Part shown: positions 49,245-58,220 of the stretch, piece by piece | How the letters are laid out: the number at the start of each line of letters is the position of its first letter | Numbering within the stretch: position 1 is the stretch's first letter | Source of the DNA: Eggerthellaceae bacterium | Lineage (GTDB): Bacteria > Actinomycetota > Coriobacteriia > Coriobacteriales > Eggerthellaceae | DNA: 64,000 nucleotides | Assembly (NCBI GenBank): GCA_009782605.1 | Contig: WRIR01000011.1 | Location: 1 to 64,000, forward strand | Direction of reading: 5' to 3' | Position numbers and translations under genes: made by a program | The notes under the pieces: generated by a model | Database searches by the model: none | Told to the model about the DNA's origin: nothing | The model's input: only the letters and a program-made list of their open reading frames with translations

Positions 49245-52200
49245 ATGCCGGAACTACTCGATCACATTGCGTTTCTTTCCCAAGAGGTGGGCCCGCGCCC
49301 GGCGGGAACCGAAGAAGAGCAGCAAGCTGCACTCTACATCACGGAGGCCCTGCAAAAAGACGCAGGCTTTTCCGCAGTCATCGAAGACTTCAACAGCGAA
49401 TCGAACGAGGAAATCCCCCGGGCGGCCTGCGCCCTGCTCATGGCTGCCTTCACCATCCCTGCGATGTTCTTCCCCATCCTGGCCGTCCCCTCGCTCATCG
49501 TGGCGATCGCCGCCGCCGCGCTCTACGTGCTCGAAAGCACCGACTACCCCGTCATCTCGCGGGCGCTTGCCCGCGGTGTCAGCCAGAACGTCATCGCGAA
49601 ATACGAGCCGGGGTACTCGCCCGAGGCGGGCGCGCCGCGCCACCGCAAGATAGTGCTGGTCTCGCACTATGACAGCGGGAAGGTCCGCTTCGAGGCCAAC
49701 ACGCCTTTGCTGGGCATCCTGCCCCTCTTGCAGAGGCTTTCCCTGATAGCCATGGTCTTCATCCCGGCCTTCCTGGTCGTCCGCTACTTCTTCTTTCTCC
49801 ATGCCGCCGATGCCACGGCGGTCGTCCTCAACACGATAACCGGCATAGCCCTCTTCTTCGCGTTGATCCCCGCCGCCTTGGCCCTCCTGCACAAGTTCGC
49901 GGCTTACAACGAGGCGGCGAACAGCAACGCGGCCGGTGTGGCGGTGCTCCTTGAGGTCGCCCGCCGGGTCGGGCGGGGACGGATAGAGTGGGACAACGGC
50001 CTCGCCCTCCAAAGCCCCGACGCGACTGTCTACGGGGAGGATGCGGCGCGCAATGCCGGCCTCGTGCCTGAAGGTGCACAGATAATCTATGAGGCCTCCC
50101 GGATGCAGGCCCCCGACCAGGCCCCCCAGACCGAGGAGGAGCGGCTGGCGGCGGCCAAGGCCGCAATCGCGACGATGACGGGGCGCCCCGTCTCGGCGAA
50201 GGACAACTATTCCGTTGCGGAAAACCTCGTGCAGGTGAAGGGGGAGACTGCCGGAAAGGTGCTGGGCGCCGAAGTGAGCACTAAGGCCGAGGAGGCCCAG
50301 GAGGCCTTGGAGGCCGCAGCCTACGAAGCCCTCTTCCAGGCGGGGGAGGCCTTCGACAAAGAGGCGGTACCCGGGTTCCCGGGTGTTGCCGCAGGCGCCG
50401 GGGCGGCCGCAGGTGCGGTAAACGCGGCTGCCATGCCGGTTGCGGTCGGCGTCGGCACGGCCGCTGCCGCAGGCGCCGCCGTCGCGCACGGGGATGCGGC
50501 GAAGCCTCCGCAGGGTTCCCGCGGCAAGGCCCCCGCCCCCGCAGAAGGCGGCAAGCCCCCTCGGGACGAGGCCGGCCGCGCCGCCGCGGCAGCCGCTGTG
50601 GCCCCTGCCGAGAGCAGGGCCGAGGAAGCCAGCTACGCCTACCACGAGGTCTCCGAGGTGCCCGACTGGTTCAAGAAGGCGCAGGAGAAGGCAAAGAAGT
50701 CCGAGGGCGTGAAGCCGAGCCGCGTGCAGCGGTCCCAGTACGCAGATGCCTTCGACGCGGCGATTGCCGAGAGCTCTGCCCACTTCAACCGGGCGAACAG
50801 TGCGCTCGATGCGGAGACCGAGGAACGCCTCAGGAAGATGCGGGACGAGATCATGGAAGTGAGCGCCCCGCAGCGTGCCCCCGACCCGGTGTCGGCGCTT
50901 GCCGCCGCCGAGGCAGCCGCTGCAGCCAAGGTCGCCGCTGCAGAGAAGGCGGCCGCAAAGAAGGCCGCCGCGGAAAAGCCCCCTGTGGCAGAAAAGCCCG
51001 CCCCCGCAGCCCCCGCCCCGGCACCGGCTGCCCCGGACGGTGCAGCCCCCGCCCCCGCCCCGGACGCCGCAGCCCCGGTGCCGGCACCGGCTGCCCCGGA
51101 CGGTGCCGCCCCCGCCCCCGCCGACCTCAGTGCCACGCATTCGATAGGCCCCATCGACGTAGACAGCCTCAGGCCCTCTGCCGAGCAGGGCGCGGCTCCG
51201 GCCCCGGCCACGGCAAAGGACAGGAAAGCAAAACAGGCCGCGTCGGCCCCGGAAACAGAGCAGGCCCCGGCAGCCGAGGCGGCCCCGCCGTCGGTGGCTA
51301 CGGCCTACCAGGATATCCAGGCTGCCCAGCAAAACGCGCTGGCAAGCGTGATCCCGACGCTCTCGGACGCTGCCGAGGCCGAGGACGTGCCTTTCCAGCA
51401 GCAGACGACACAGGCGGTGCCAGAGGTTCAGGCACGGGGGAAGGGCTCCATCGTGCTTCCCGACATCGGCGCGTCGGCAGGCAGCCCTGCCCCGATTGCC
51501 GGAACGGTCAAGCAGCAACAACACGCACCCCTGGCGGCCGCCCAAGGCTCCCCGCAGAAGGCGGCACAGGGGCTTCTCAACATGCTGCCCTCGATAGACG
51601 TGTCGCTTGAGGCCTCGGGCTCCGAGGACGGCGGTGCGGCATCCCCGCAGTCCCAGCTCCGCTCAGAGCTGCGCAACCTGTTGCCCTCGCTCAGCGGCTC
51701 CATCCAGGCGATACGGCCAGGGCAGGCAGAACAGGCAGCACAGGCGCCCGGCCTGTCGCTTCCCGACCTGCAGGTGCCCGACCTGTCGGGGCTTCCGGCC
51801 CTCGCGGCATCGGACGGCCTTTCCGACCCCGACTATACCCAGCCGCCCGACATTGCCCTCGGAGGCTCCTTCGTCGCCCCGGCGGGCGCGACGGGCACCT
51901 TTGCTCCGATAGGGGACAAAATCCTCAAGACCGCCCATCCCGACGAGGTCTACGTCGACGATGCGGACGACTCGGTGTACGAGGAAGGCTTCACGGAGAC
52001 GGGGGCCTTCGCGGGGTCCGGCTATGTGGAGATGCCCACGTCGCGCGTGCAGCGGATATTCGGCAGGATCGGCCTTGGGAAGGGCCGGGACGAGAACGAG
52101 GTCGACACAGGACAGTGGCTTGACACCGACAGGGAGTCGAGCCCGCGCCCCTCGAACGGCTCCCGGAAGAAGAAACCGCGCCCCGAGGCCCGCAGCAAGG

Positions 52201-52829
52201 CCCGCAACACGGGGCCTGGGGGCTACGACGACTGGGAGGGCGGGGCCTTCTCGAAGAAGCGGGCGACCGCCGAAGACGGGCTTGAGGATTGGGAGGTGGC
52301 CGACGCCGAGAATTTCGACCCCCAGGCCGTTTGGCCTATCGAAGGTGCCACGGATGAGATGACCCAGATACAGCAGTTCCGCCACCCCTACTTCAACACG
52401 GAGATTTGGTTCGTCGCCCTCGGTTCCGAGCTTGCCAACTGCGGCGGCATGCGGGCGTTTTTCGCCGAGCACGAACAGGACCTGCGCGGCTCGGTCATCG
52501 TCAACCTCAGGGCGCTCGGCTCGGGCACGCTCAGCTACCTTGAGGCGGAAGGCACCCTGAGGGGAACGCCGATCTCGTCCCGCATGAAGCGCTACGTGAC
52601 CAAGGCGGCACAGGCCCTCGGAACCCGGATCGAGGCAAACTCGATCCTGTGGATGGACAGTGCTACGACCGTCGCGACGAAGAGCGGGTTCCAGGCGATA
52701 AGCATCGTGGGGATGCAGGGCCCCAAGCCCGCAGGCTTCTCCCAGGGCGACGATGTCTTGGAAAGCATCGACGAGACCACCCTCCAGCGCAACGCCGACT
52801 TTGTCATGGAGTTATTAAAAAATATCTGA
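49245..52829 (+). CDS. M28-peptidase-like membrane protein interrupted by a long Ala/Pro-rich low-complexity region
   Basis: HIAFLSQEVGPRPAGTEEEQQAALYITEAL; KIVLVSHYDSGKVRF; AANSNAAGVAVLLEVAR; then about 750 aa low complexity; then NTEIWFVALGSELANCGGMRAFFAEH...SATTVATKSGFQAISIVGM. Confidence 0.7.
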   Translation: MPELLDHIAFLSQEVGPRPAGTEEEQQAALYITEALQKDAGFSAVIEDFNSESNEEIPRAACALLMAAFTIPAMFFPILAVPSLIVAIAAAALYVLESTDYPVISRALARGVSQNVIAKYEPGYSPEAGAPRHRKIVLVSHYDSGKVRFEANTPLLGILPLLQRLSLIAMVFIPAFLVVRYFFFLHAADATAVVLNTITGIALFFALIPAALALLHKFAAYNEAANSNAAGVAVLLEVARRVGRGRIEWDNGLALQSPDATVYGEDAARNAGLVPEGAQIIYEASRMQAPDQAPQTEEERLAAAKAAIATMTGRPVSAKDNYSVAENLVQVKGETAGKVLGAEVSTKAEEAQEALEAAAYEALFQAGEAFDKEAVPGFPGVAAGAGAAAGAVNAAAMPVAVGVGTAAAAGAAVAHGDAAKPPQGSRGKAPAPAEGGKPPRDEAGRAAAAAAVAPAESRAEEASYAYHEVSEVPDWFKKAQEKAKKSEGVKPSRVQRSQYADAFDAAIAESSAHFNRANSALDAETEERLRKMRDEIMEVSAPQRAPDPVSALAAAEAAAAAKVAAAEKAAAKKAAAEKPPVAEKPAPAAPAPAPAAPDGAAPAPAPDAAAPVPAPAAPDGAAPAPADLSATHSIGPIDVDSLRPSAEQGAAPAPATAKDRKAKQAASAPETEQAPAAEAAPPSVATAYQDIQAAQQNALASVIPTLSDAAEAEDVPFQQQTTQAVPEVQARGKGSIVLPDIGASAGSPAPIAGTVKQQQHAPLAAAQGSPQKAAQGLLNMLPSIDVSLEASGSEDGGAASPQSQLRSELRNLLPSLSGSIQAIRPGQAEQAAQAPGLSLPDLQVPDLSGLPALAASDGLSDPDYTQPPDIALGGSFVAPAGATGTFAPIGDKILKTAHPDEVYVDDADDSVYEEGFTETGAFAGSGYVEMPTSRVQRIFGRIGLGKGRDENEVDTGQWLDTDRESSPRPSNGSRKKKPRPEARSKARNTGPGGYDDWEGGAFSKKRATAEDGLEDWEVADAENFDPQAVWPIEGATDEMTQIQQFRHPYFNTEIWFVALGSELANCGGMRAFFAEHEQDLRGSVIVNLRALGSGTLSYLEAEGTLRGTPISSRMKRYVTKAAQALGTRIEANSILWMDSATTVATKSGFQAISIVGMQGPKPAGFSQGDDVLESIDETTLQRNADFVMELLKNI

Positions 52830-52971
52830 AAAAGATGGGTATTTGCGCAGATAATCAGGTTGTTGCAGTATAATGAGGCCACCCGAGGGCGGCGCAGAGG
52901 GCCGTCCACATGTAAGGCTGGAAGAAGCTACCGGGTGTTTCCAGGAAGAGAACAGAGAGGTGTCCCCTATC

Positions 52972-53124
52972 ATGACCATCGAAGCTTACTGTGTGAAATG
53001 CAAAGCAAAGAAAGAGATGAAGGATCCCGTGGAAAGCACAACCAAGAACGGCAAACCGATCACGAAGGGGACCTGCCCGGACTGCGGCACGACCATTTGC
53101 CGTATCGGCTCCGCCAAGAAGTAA
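52972..53124 (+). CDS. Small four-cysteine zinc-ribbon-like protein (DUF5679-like)
   Basis: MTIEAYCVKCKAKKEMKDPVESTTKNGKPITKGTCPDCGTTICRIGSAKK; paired CxxC motifs; internal ATG at 52972. Confidence 0.8.
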   Translation: MTIEAYCVKCKAKKEMKDPVESTTKNGKPITKGTCPDCGTTICRIGSAKK

Positions 53125-53165
53125 CCAGCAGCACTTCTCTATCAGATACACAGCGTACAATTGAA

Positions 53166-53192
53166 GGACGGCCACAGAGGCCGTTCTTTTTT
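53166..53192 (+). terminator. Rho-independent terminator ACGGCC-ACAGA-GGCCGT-TcTTTTTT
   Basis: Hairpin plus T tract about 45 bp downstream of the DUF5679-like CDS. Confidence 0.8.
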
Positions 53193-53216
53193 GTTGCGCT
53201 GACTTTTTCGTTGCGT

Positions 53217-53389
53217 CGGCTTGCCAGCCGACGCAACTGTCCGACGCTGCGGCCTCCTGTGGCACCCGATCTTGCCTCTTTTACGCTTACCTTCGCCTTT
53301 CGGTTACGCCGGCTTGCCAGCCGACGCAACTGTCCGACGCTGCGGCCTCCTGTGGCACCCGATCTTGCCTCTTTTACGCTTACCTTCGC
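53217..53389. repeat. Two near-identical about 80-bp direct repeats (period 93 bp), each starting with a hairpin-forming CGGCTTGCCAGCCG
   Basis: cggcttgccagccgacgcaactgtccgacgctgcggcctcctgtggcacccgatcttgcctcttttacgcttaccttcgc at 53217 and 53310. Confidence 0.9.
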
Positions 53390-53635
53390 GTACCTTAGTA
53401 CGCTCAGCCGCGCAACGGGGCAATCTCAGGCACCACAGGAGCCCTCGCTGACTGGTGTGGACCTGGGAGGGGAGAGCTGCCGCGCCGCGCCGCGCTGTGT
53501 CGGGGCTGTGTCGTGTGTGTGCAGGCTTGTGAACCGGAGAGGTTTTTTGCTATACTGGGTGATTCGCAGAGCCGTGCGCCACAGTGTGCCGCAGTTGCAC
53601 CATGGTCGCGTTGCTTTGCTTGTGAGAGGGAATAT

Positions 53636-53710
53636 GCGGGTGTGGCCAAGCGGTAAGGCAAAAGCTTCCCAAGCTTTCACGCGCGGGTTCGAGTCCCGTC
53701 ACCCGCTCCA
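53636..53710 (+). tRNA. tRNA-Gly(CCC), CCA encoded
   Basis: Acceptor GCGGGTG/CACCCGC; anticodon loop TTCCCAA; T-loop GGTTCGAGTCCC; 3' TCCA. Confidence 0.93.
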
Positions 53711-53857
53711 CTCTTGTTGATGAGGCAGGCACGCGAATACCTGTCTTCGGCTGAAGAGGCAGCATCCTGGGGCATCTTTGAAAAGGCAGGCATCAAGCGC
53801 ATGCGCCGCATCTATGAAGGATGCTGGTTTTATGCGGGTAGGAACCAAGGAGTTACT

Positions 53858-55276
53858 ATGACATCACGCAACCGGTTGAACCTTGCAGGCACAAGAACCA
53901 CCAGAGCGAGTTCGCGGCCTGTAGGGTCTTCGCGAGCGGGGCGAACCGCCTCCAGAAGATCGGCCCAAACCATCTCTTACAGGCGCCACCACCATGAGGC
54001 ACCCCACGCCTATGCGTCTGCGGGGGAGGCCTATGCCGCACCTGCCTATCCGGGCGGGGGGGCAGCGCCCGGCGCAAACGCTGCTAAGAACTCGGCCCAC
54101 CAGTATTCCCGCACCAATGCCCAGTATTACCGGAAAAGCGAAGGGGCCAGCCGCGGCAAGAAGATAATGGTCGGGATCGTCTGCGCACTTGCCCTGACGC
54201 TTGTTGGGAGCGGCACTGCCTTCGCCCTCTACATGAACGACATAAACAAGCGGCTCGTGGGAGGGAAGAGCGAAGACGAGCTCCGGGCGCTTGCCGACGT
54301 GCTTGTCCCGGTAACCGACTACACGGAGCCGTTCTACCTGCTCCTTCTTGGGTCCGACGCCCGTGAAGACGAGGACGAGGGGGGCGCGCGCACCGACACC
54401 AACATCCTGGTGCGGGTCGACGCCTCGACGGCGACCGTGACGCTGATATCCATTATGCGTGACACGATGATAAACATGGGCAATTACGGAACCATCAAGT
54501 TCAACGCCGCCTATGCCTACGAAGGCACGGCCGGGGCTGTCAGGGAGGCAAGCAAGCTCTGCGGGGTGAACATCGCCCACTATGCGGAAATCGAATTCGA
54601 AGAGTTCATGACCTTGGTGGACGCATTGGGCGGTGTCGAGGTGGATGTCCCTCAGCGCATTGCCGATGTCGAGGCGGGGCCGGTGGTCTTGGAGCCCGGC
54701 GTCCAAACGCTTGACGGCGTGGGAGCCCTCACGCTGGCGCGGAGCCGCAAGGCATTCGACGACGGCGACTTCTCGCGCACGGCGAACCAGCGCCTCATCA
54801 TCGAGGCCATAGTAAGCAAGGTGCTCACCATGCCCCTTGTCGACATGATCGGCGCGATCGAGGCGGCGACGACGAGCATCACGACCGACATGAAGCTTGA
54901 AGAGATAATAAGCCTTGCGCGGCAATTTCGCACCTCTGGGGGAACTACCATATACTCGGCGGTGGTCCCCTCCGCCCTTGCCATGATCGACGGCATCTCC
55001 TATGTGGTTGCCGACACCGAGGCCTTGAAGGAAATGATGAGGCTGGTCAAAGCGGGGAAGGATCCGTCGGGCATCGTCTCGACCATGGTCCACCCGTCCA
55101 TGGATCCTTCGACAGGCGATTCGTCCTACTACGAGGAACCCCTGTACGGGGAGCCCGTCTATGAGCCGCCGCCGGAGGAAGAGGACCAGCCGTACGAAGA
55201 GCTGCCGCCTGTTGCCGGGGGCGAGGAACCCGATCCTATCGGCAACGAGGGAGACGGCACCGCCGCCGCCCCCTAA
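53858..55276 (+). CDS. LytR-CpsA-Psr (LCP) family cell-wall glycopolymer transferase
   Basis: FYLLLLGSDAREDEDEGGARTDTNILVRVDASTATVTLISIMRDTMI; INAAYAYEGTAGAV-type block; GALTLARSRKAFDDGDFSRTANQRLIIEAI. Confidence 0.92.
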   Translation: MTSRNRLNLAGTRTTRASSRPVGSSRAGRTASRRSAQTISYRRHHHEAPHAYASAGEAYAAPAYPGGGAAPGANAAKNSAHQYSRTNAQYYRKSEGASRGKKIMVGIVCALALTLVGSGTAFALYMNDINKRLVGGKSEDELRALADVLVPVTDYTEPFYLLLLGSDAREDEDEGGARTDTNILVRVDASTATVTLISIMRDTMINMGNYGTIKFNAAYAYEGTAGAVREASKLCGVNIAHYAEIEFEEFMTLVDALGGVEVDVPQRIADVEAGPVVLEPGVQTLDGVGALTLARSRKAFDDGDFSRTANQRLIIEAIVSKVLTMPLVDMIGAIEAATTSITTDMKLEEIISLARQFRTSGGTTIYSAVVPSALAMIDGISYVVADTEALKEMMRLVKAGKDPSGIVSTMVHPSMDPSTGDSSYYEEPLYGEPVYEPPPEEEDQPYEELPPVAGGEEPDPIGNEGDGTAAAP

Positions 55277-55367
55277 GGCCTTGTGGCCGGAACCGGCCGG
55301 AGGCTCGTCGGAGCTCGCAAGCAAGAGCATAAGGCGAAGACGTGACGCGAAAGGCATGTAAGAGGAC

Positions 55368-56864
55368 ATGGGAGACACGATTCATTTCGGGACCGACGGC
55401 TGGCGGGCCATTATCGGCGAGGGCTTCACGGACGAAAGCCTCATCCGGGTAAGCGTTGCGGCCGCGCAGGCCTTCAAGGAGGGCATGCATGAGCAGGGGA
55501 CTGTCCAGGCCCCCCAGGTCGCCCAGGCTGCGGACGGCGCTGCGGACGGCGCTGCGGCCCCCCAGGCCGGCCAGGCCCCCCCGACGATCATCGTGGGCTA
55601 TGACTGTCGAAAGGATGCCCGCCGCTTTGCCCAGCTCGCGGCCCAGGTCGTTGCCGCCCAGGGCTTCCGTGTAAAGCTCTCGCACGACTACTGCCCGACG
55701 CCGGCGCTGTGCTGGTCGGTCGCCCAGGACGATGCGGCGCTCGGCGGCATCATGCTTACAAGCAGCCACAACCCGGCAGAATACCTCGGCGTAAAGCTGC
55801 GGATGGCAGACGGCGGGGCATCCCCCGCAGGTTTCACCGACCGGGTCGAATCCCTGCTGGAGGAAGGCCTGCCGGAAGGAGGCCCAGCCGGGAAACGCGA
55901 CGACTATGAGGATATCGACCTGGTCGGCCCCTACCTCGAAGCGCTCAAAGGAAGCGTTGACGCAGATATGATCCGCGCCGCGCGCCTAAAGGTCGTCGTC
56001 GACCCGCTCTACGGTGCGGGACGGGTATACCTGGCAGGGCTCCTTGAGAGCCTTGGCGTCGAGGTCTTTGAGATCAACAACGCAGAAGACCCCACCTTCG
56101 ACGGGCTGCACCCCGAACCCATCCCGCCCTGGATAGACCGCGGCCTCGCCAAGGCCCGGGAGCTTGCCTGCGACGCCCTTTTCGTCACCGACGGCGATGC
56201 CGACCGCATTGCGGCAGGCGACAGCCAGGGGAACTTCGTCAACCCGCACCGCATCCTTACCCTGCTCGTCGCCCACCTTGCGCAAGGCAGGGGCCAGACG
56301 GGCCGGGTGGTGACCACGGTGACCTCGTCGGCCCTGCTCTCCCGGCAATGCCGACGGCTCGGCCTAGACCTGACCACGACGGCGGTCGGCTTCAAGTGGA
56401 TATACGCCGAGATGGCGCACGGCGACGTGATGATCGGCGGCGAGGAAAGCGGCGGCATCGGCATACCGTCCCACGTCAAGGAGCGTGACGGGCTGCTCAT
56501 GGCCCTGCTGCTCGCGGAGGCCATGGCGCATCGGAAGATGGACCTGGGCGCCCTCGTCGACGACATGTTTGAAAGCCTCGGAAGGCTTGAGTTCGCACGG
56601 CGCGGGCTGAGCATATCCGAGACGCAGATGGCGAGATTTTGCAGGGAGACCATCCCGCGCCTCACGCCGGAGGCCGTGTGCGGAAAGGCGGTGACTGGGA
56701 TCGACCGCAGCGACGGCATCAAGCTCTCCTTAGAGGGGGACGCCTGGCTCATGATGCGGCCTTCGGGAACCGAGCCGCTGGTGAGGATATACGCCGAGGC
56801 CGCGACCCTCGAAGAGGTCGGCCAGCTCCTGGATACTGCGGAAGGGATCGTAGCCGGGGGCTAA
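55368..56864 (+). CDS. Phosphoglucomutase/phosphomannomutase family protein
   Basis: IHFGTDGWRAIIGEGFT; GGIMLTSSHNPAEYLGVKL; VTDGDADRIAAGD; GGEESGGIGIPSHVKERDGL; RPSGTEPLVRIYAEA. Confidence 0.93.
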   Translation: MGDTIHFGTDGWRAIIGEGFTDESLIRVSVAAAQAFKEGMHEQGTVQAPQVAQAADGAADGAAAPQAGQAPPTIIVGYDCRKDARRFAQLAAQVVAAQGFRVKLSHDYCPTPALCWSVAQDDAALGGIMLTSSHNPAEYLGVKLRMADGGASPAGFTDRVESLLEEGLPEGGPAGKRDDYEDIDLVGPYLEALKGSVDADMIRAARLKVVVDPLYGAGRVYLAGLLESLGVEVFEINNAEDPTFDGLHPEPIPPWIDRGLAKARELACDALFVTDGDADRIAAGDSQGNFVNPHRILTLLVAHLAQGRGQTGRVVTTVTSSALLSRQCRRLGLDLTTTAVGFKWIYAEMAHGDVMIGGEESGGIGIPSHVKERDGLLMALLLAEAMAHRKMDLGALVDDMFESLGRLEFARRGLSISETQMARFCRETIPRLTPEAVCGKAVTGIDRSDGIKLSLEGDAWLMMRPSGTEPLVRIYAEAATLEEVGQLLDTAEGIVAGG

Positions 56865-56956
56865 GAGGACGTTTTGGGAACAGTCGGCACCACCCGCCAC
56901 CCGCCCCGCCGGTGCGTGCGGTACGAGGCTCGCAGCCTGAGGCCCCTCCCCCAAAG

Positions 56957-57439
56957 TCAGGAAACGGCTTTCGGCAGGCTTTTCAAAAGAGCCCAGGCCG
57001 CCTGCTTGCCCTTCGGGCTGTCGAGCATCGCCCCGAAGGAGGAAAAGGCCCGCGCCTCCCGCCCGAAGAGGCGGCTGCGCCGGTCGAGCGGCAACTCCTG
57101 GCCGTATGCCCGCGAGCAGGCCGCTCCGGCTTCGGCATCGGTGACGAGGAGCATGAGCGGATCTAGTCCTTCAAGCACGGTGAACACCTCCTTTTCGCCG
57201 AGAGGGGGGACACCGTCGCCCGGCTCGGTGCCAGATAGGGAAAGGAAGGTCCCGGCGGTCGTGCCGTAGCCCAGCCGCGCAAAGGAGCTTTGGAGGGCCG
57301 CATGTGCGGGCTCACCCAAGGGGGCGGCGCTCACCACGCAGATCAGGGCTTCGCGCGCCCCGTCGAGGTAGCCGCCGAACACCTCCCATGTCCCTTCAAG
57401 GATATTCTCATACGCATTGCTTTTCAAAGGATATCTCAC
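56957..57439 (-). CDS. Uncharacterised 160-aa protein
   Basis: VRYPLKSNAYENILEGTWEVFGGYLDGAREALICVVSAAPLGEPAHAALQSSFARLGYG...; GTG start at 57439; the longer ORF-track N-terminus overlaps plus-strand genes. Confidence 0.6.
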   Translation of the reverse strand: MRYPLKSNAYENILEGTWEVFGGYLDGAREALICVVSAAPLGEPAHAALQSSFARLGYGTTAGTFLSLSGTEPGDGVPPLGEKEVFTVLEGLDPLMLLVTDAEAGAACSRAYGQELPLDRRSRLFGREARAFSSFGAMLDSPKGKQAAWALLKSLPKAVS

Positions 57440-57523
57440 ACCGTTTCTTGAATCCGGGCCCACAAGCGCCTGCAAACAATCATAATAGCAAGAAATCGCA
57501 CACGGTGCGAGGAAGGAGCCCCT

Positions 57524-57778
57524 ATGTGCACGAACGGATTGAACCTCGGCCAGTTCAAGATGATGCTGGACCATATAGACGACCAGGTCGCCCTCGATAG
57601 GCGGTGGGTGCACAAGCTCTACCACGCTGCCGACGACGCCGGCTTTGGCGCGACGGCGGCGGTCCTCAAGGAGGTGCAGGGGCTGCTCGACGAGGTGCGC
57701 GCGCAGCTCGCCGAGGCCCACGACGCCTTCGACAAGGATTCGGCTGCGGCAGACGGTGTCACCGTCAGCCTGGTGTAG
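57524..57778 (+). CDS. Small protein (84 aa) upstream of nikR, unknown function
   Basis: MCTNGLNLGQFKMMLDHIDDQVALDRRWVHKLYHAADD...; RBS aaggagcccct; 4 bp before nikR. Confidence 0.65.
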   Translation: MCTNGLNLGQFKMMLDHIDDQVALDRRWVHKLYHAADDAGFGATAAVLKEVQGLLDEVRAQLAEAHDAFDKDSAAADGVTVSLV

Positions 57779-57782
57779 CGCC

Positions 57783-58220
57783 ATGGGCAAGGACCTGATG
57801 CGCTTCTCGGTGGCCATGCCCGAAGACCTGCTGGTGCGCTTCGACCAGCTCGTCGCCCGCCGCGGCCTTGCCAAGAACCGCAGCGAGGTGATCCGCGACC
57901 TGGTGCGCGACGCCCTCGTAGAAGAGGGCTGTGCGACCCCCGGCGTCTTGGTGATGGGCGTCTTGACCATCGTCTTCAACCACCACGCCAACGACCTCCA
58001 GGAAAAGCTCCACACCATCCAGCACGACTACTTCGAGCACATCACCTGCGCGACGCACGTGCACCTCGACCAGCACACCTGCCTTGAGGTGATCGTGCTT
58101 CGCGGGGAGGCGGAACTCGTGCAAGGCATCGCAAACCTCATCCTGGGGACCAAAGGCGTGAAAAACGGCCGCCTCTCCCTGACGACGACGGGGCAGGGGG
58201 CACCATGGACACAAAGGTGA
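57783..58220 (+). CDS. nikR: Nickel-responsive transcriptional regulator NikR
   Basis: LMRFSVAMPEDLLVRFDQLVARRGLAKNRSEVIRDLVRDAL (ribbon-helix-helix); HDYFEHITCATHVHLDQHTCLEVIVLRG Ni-binding region. Confidence 0.92.
   Translation: MGKDLMRFSVAMPEDLLVRFDQLVARRGLAKNRSEVIRDLVRDALVEEGCATPGVLVMGVLTIVFNHHANDLQEKLHTIQHDYFEHITCATHVHLDQHTCLEVIVLRGEAELVQGIANLILGTKGVKNGRLSLTTTGQGAPWTQR

Noticed and set aside
49254-51545. 763-aa minus-strand ORF
   Set aside because: Antisense to the M28-like gene; low-complexity shadow frame
53217-53389. CRISPR-like array
   Set aside because: Only two contiguous copies of about 80 bp with no short repeats or unique spacers and no cas genes
53221-53451. ORF with two copies of PADATVRRCGLLWHPILPLLRLPS
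   Set aside because: Translation of the 93-bp DNA tandem repeat; frame-independent and no RBS, so reported as repeat DNA instead
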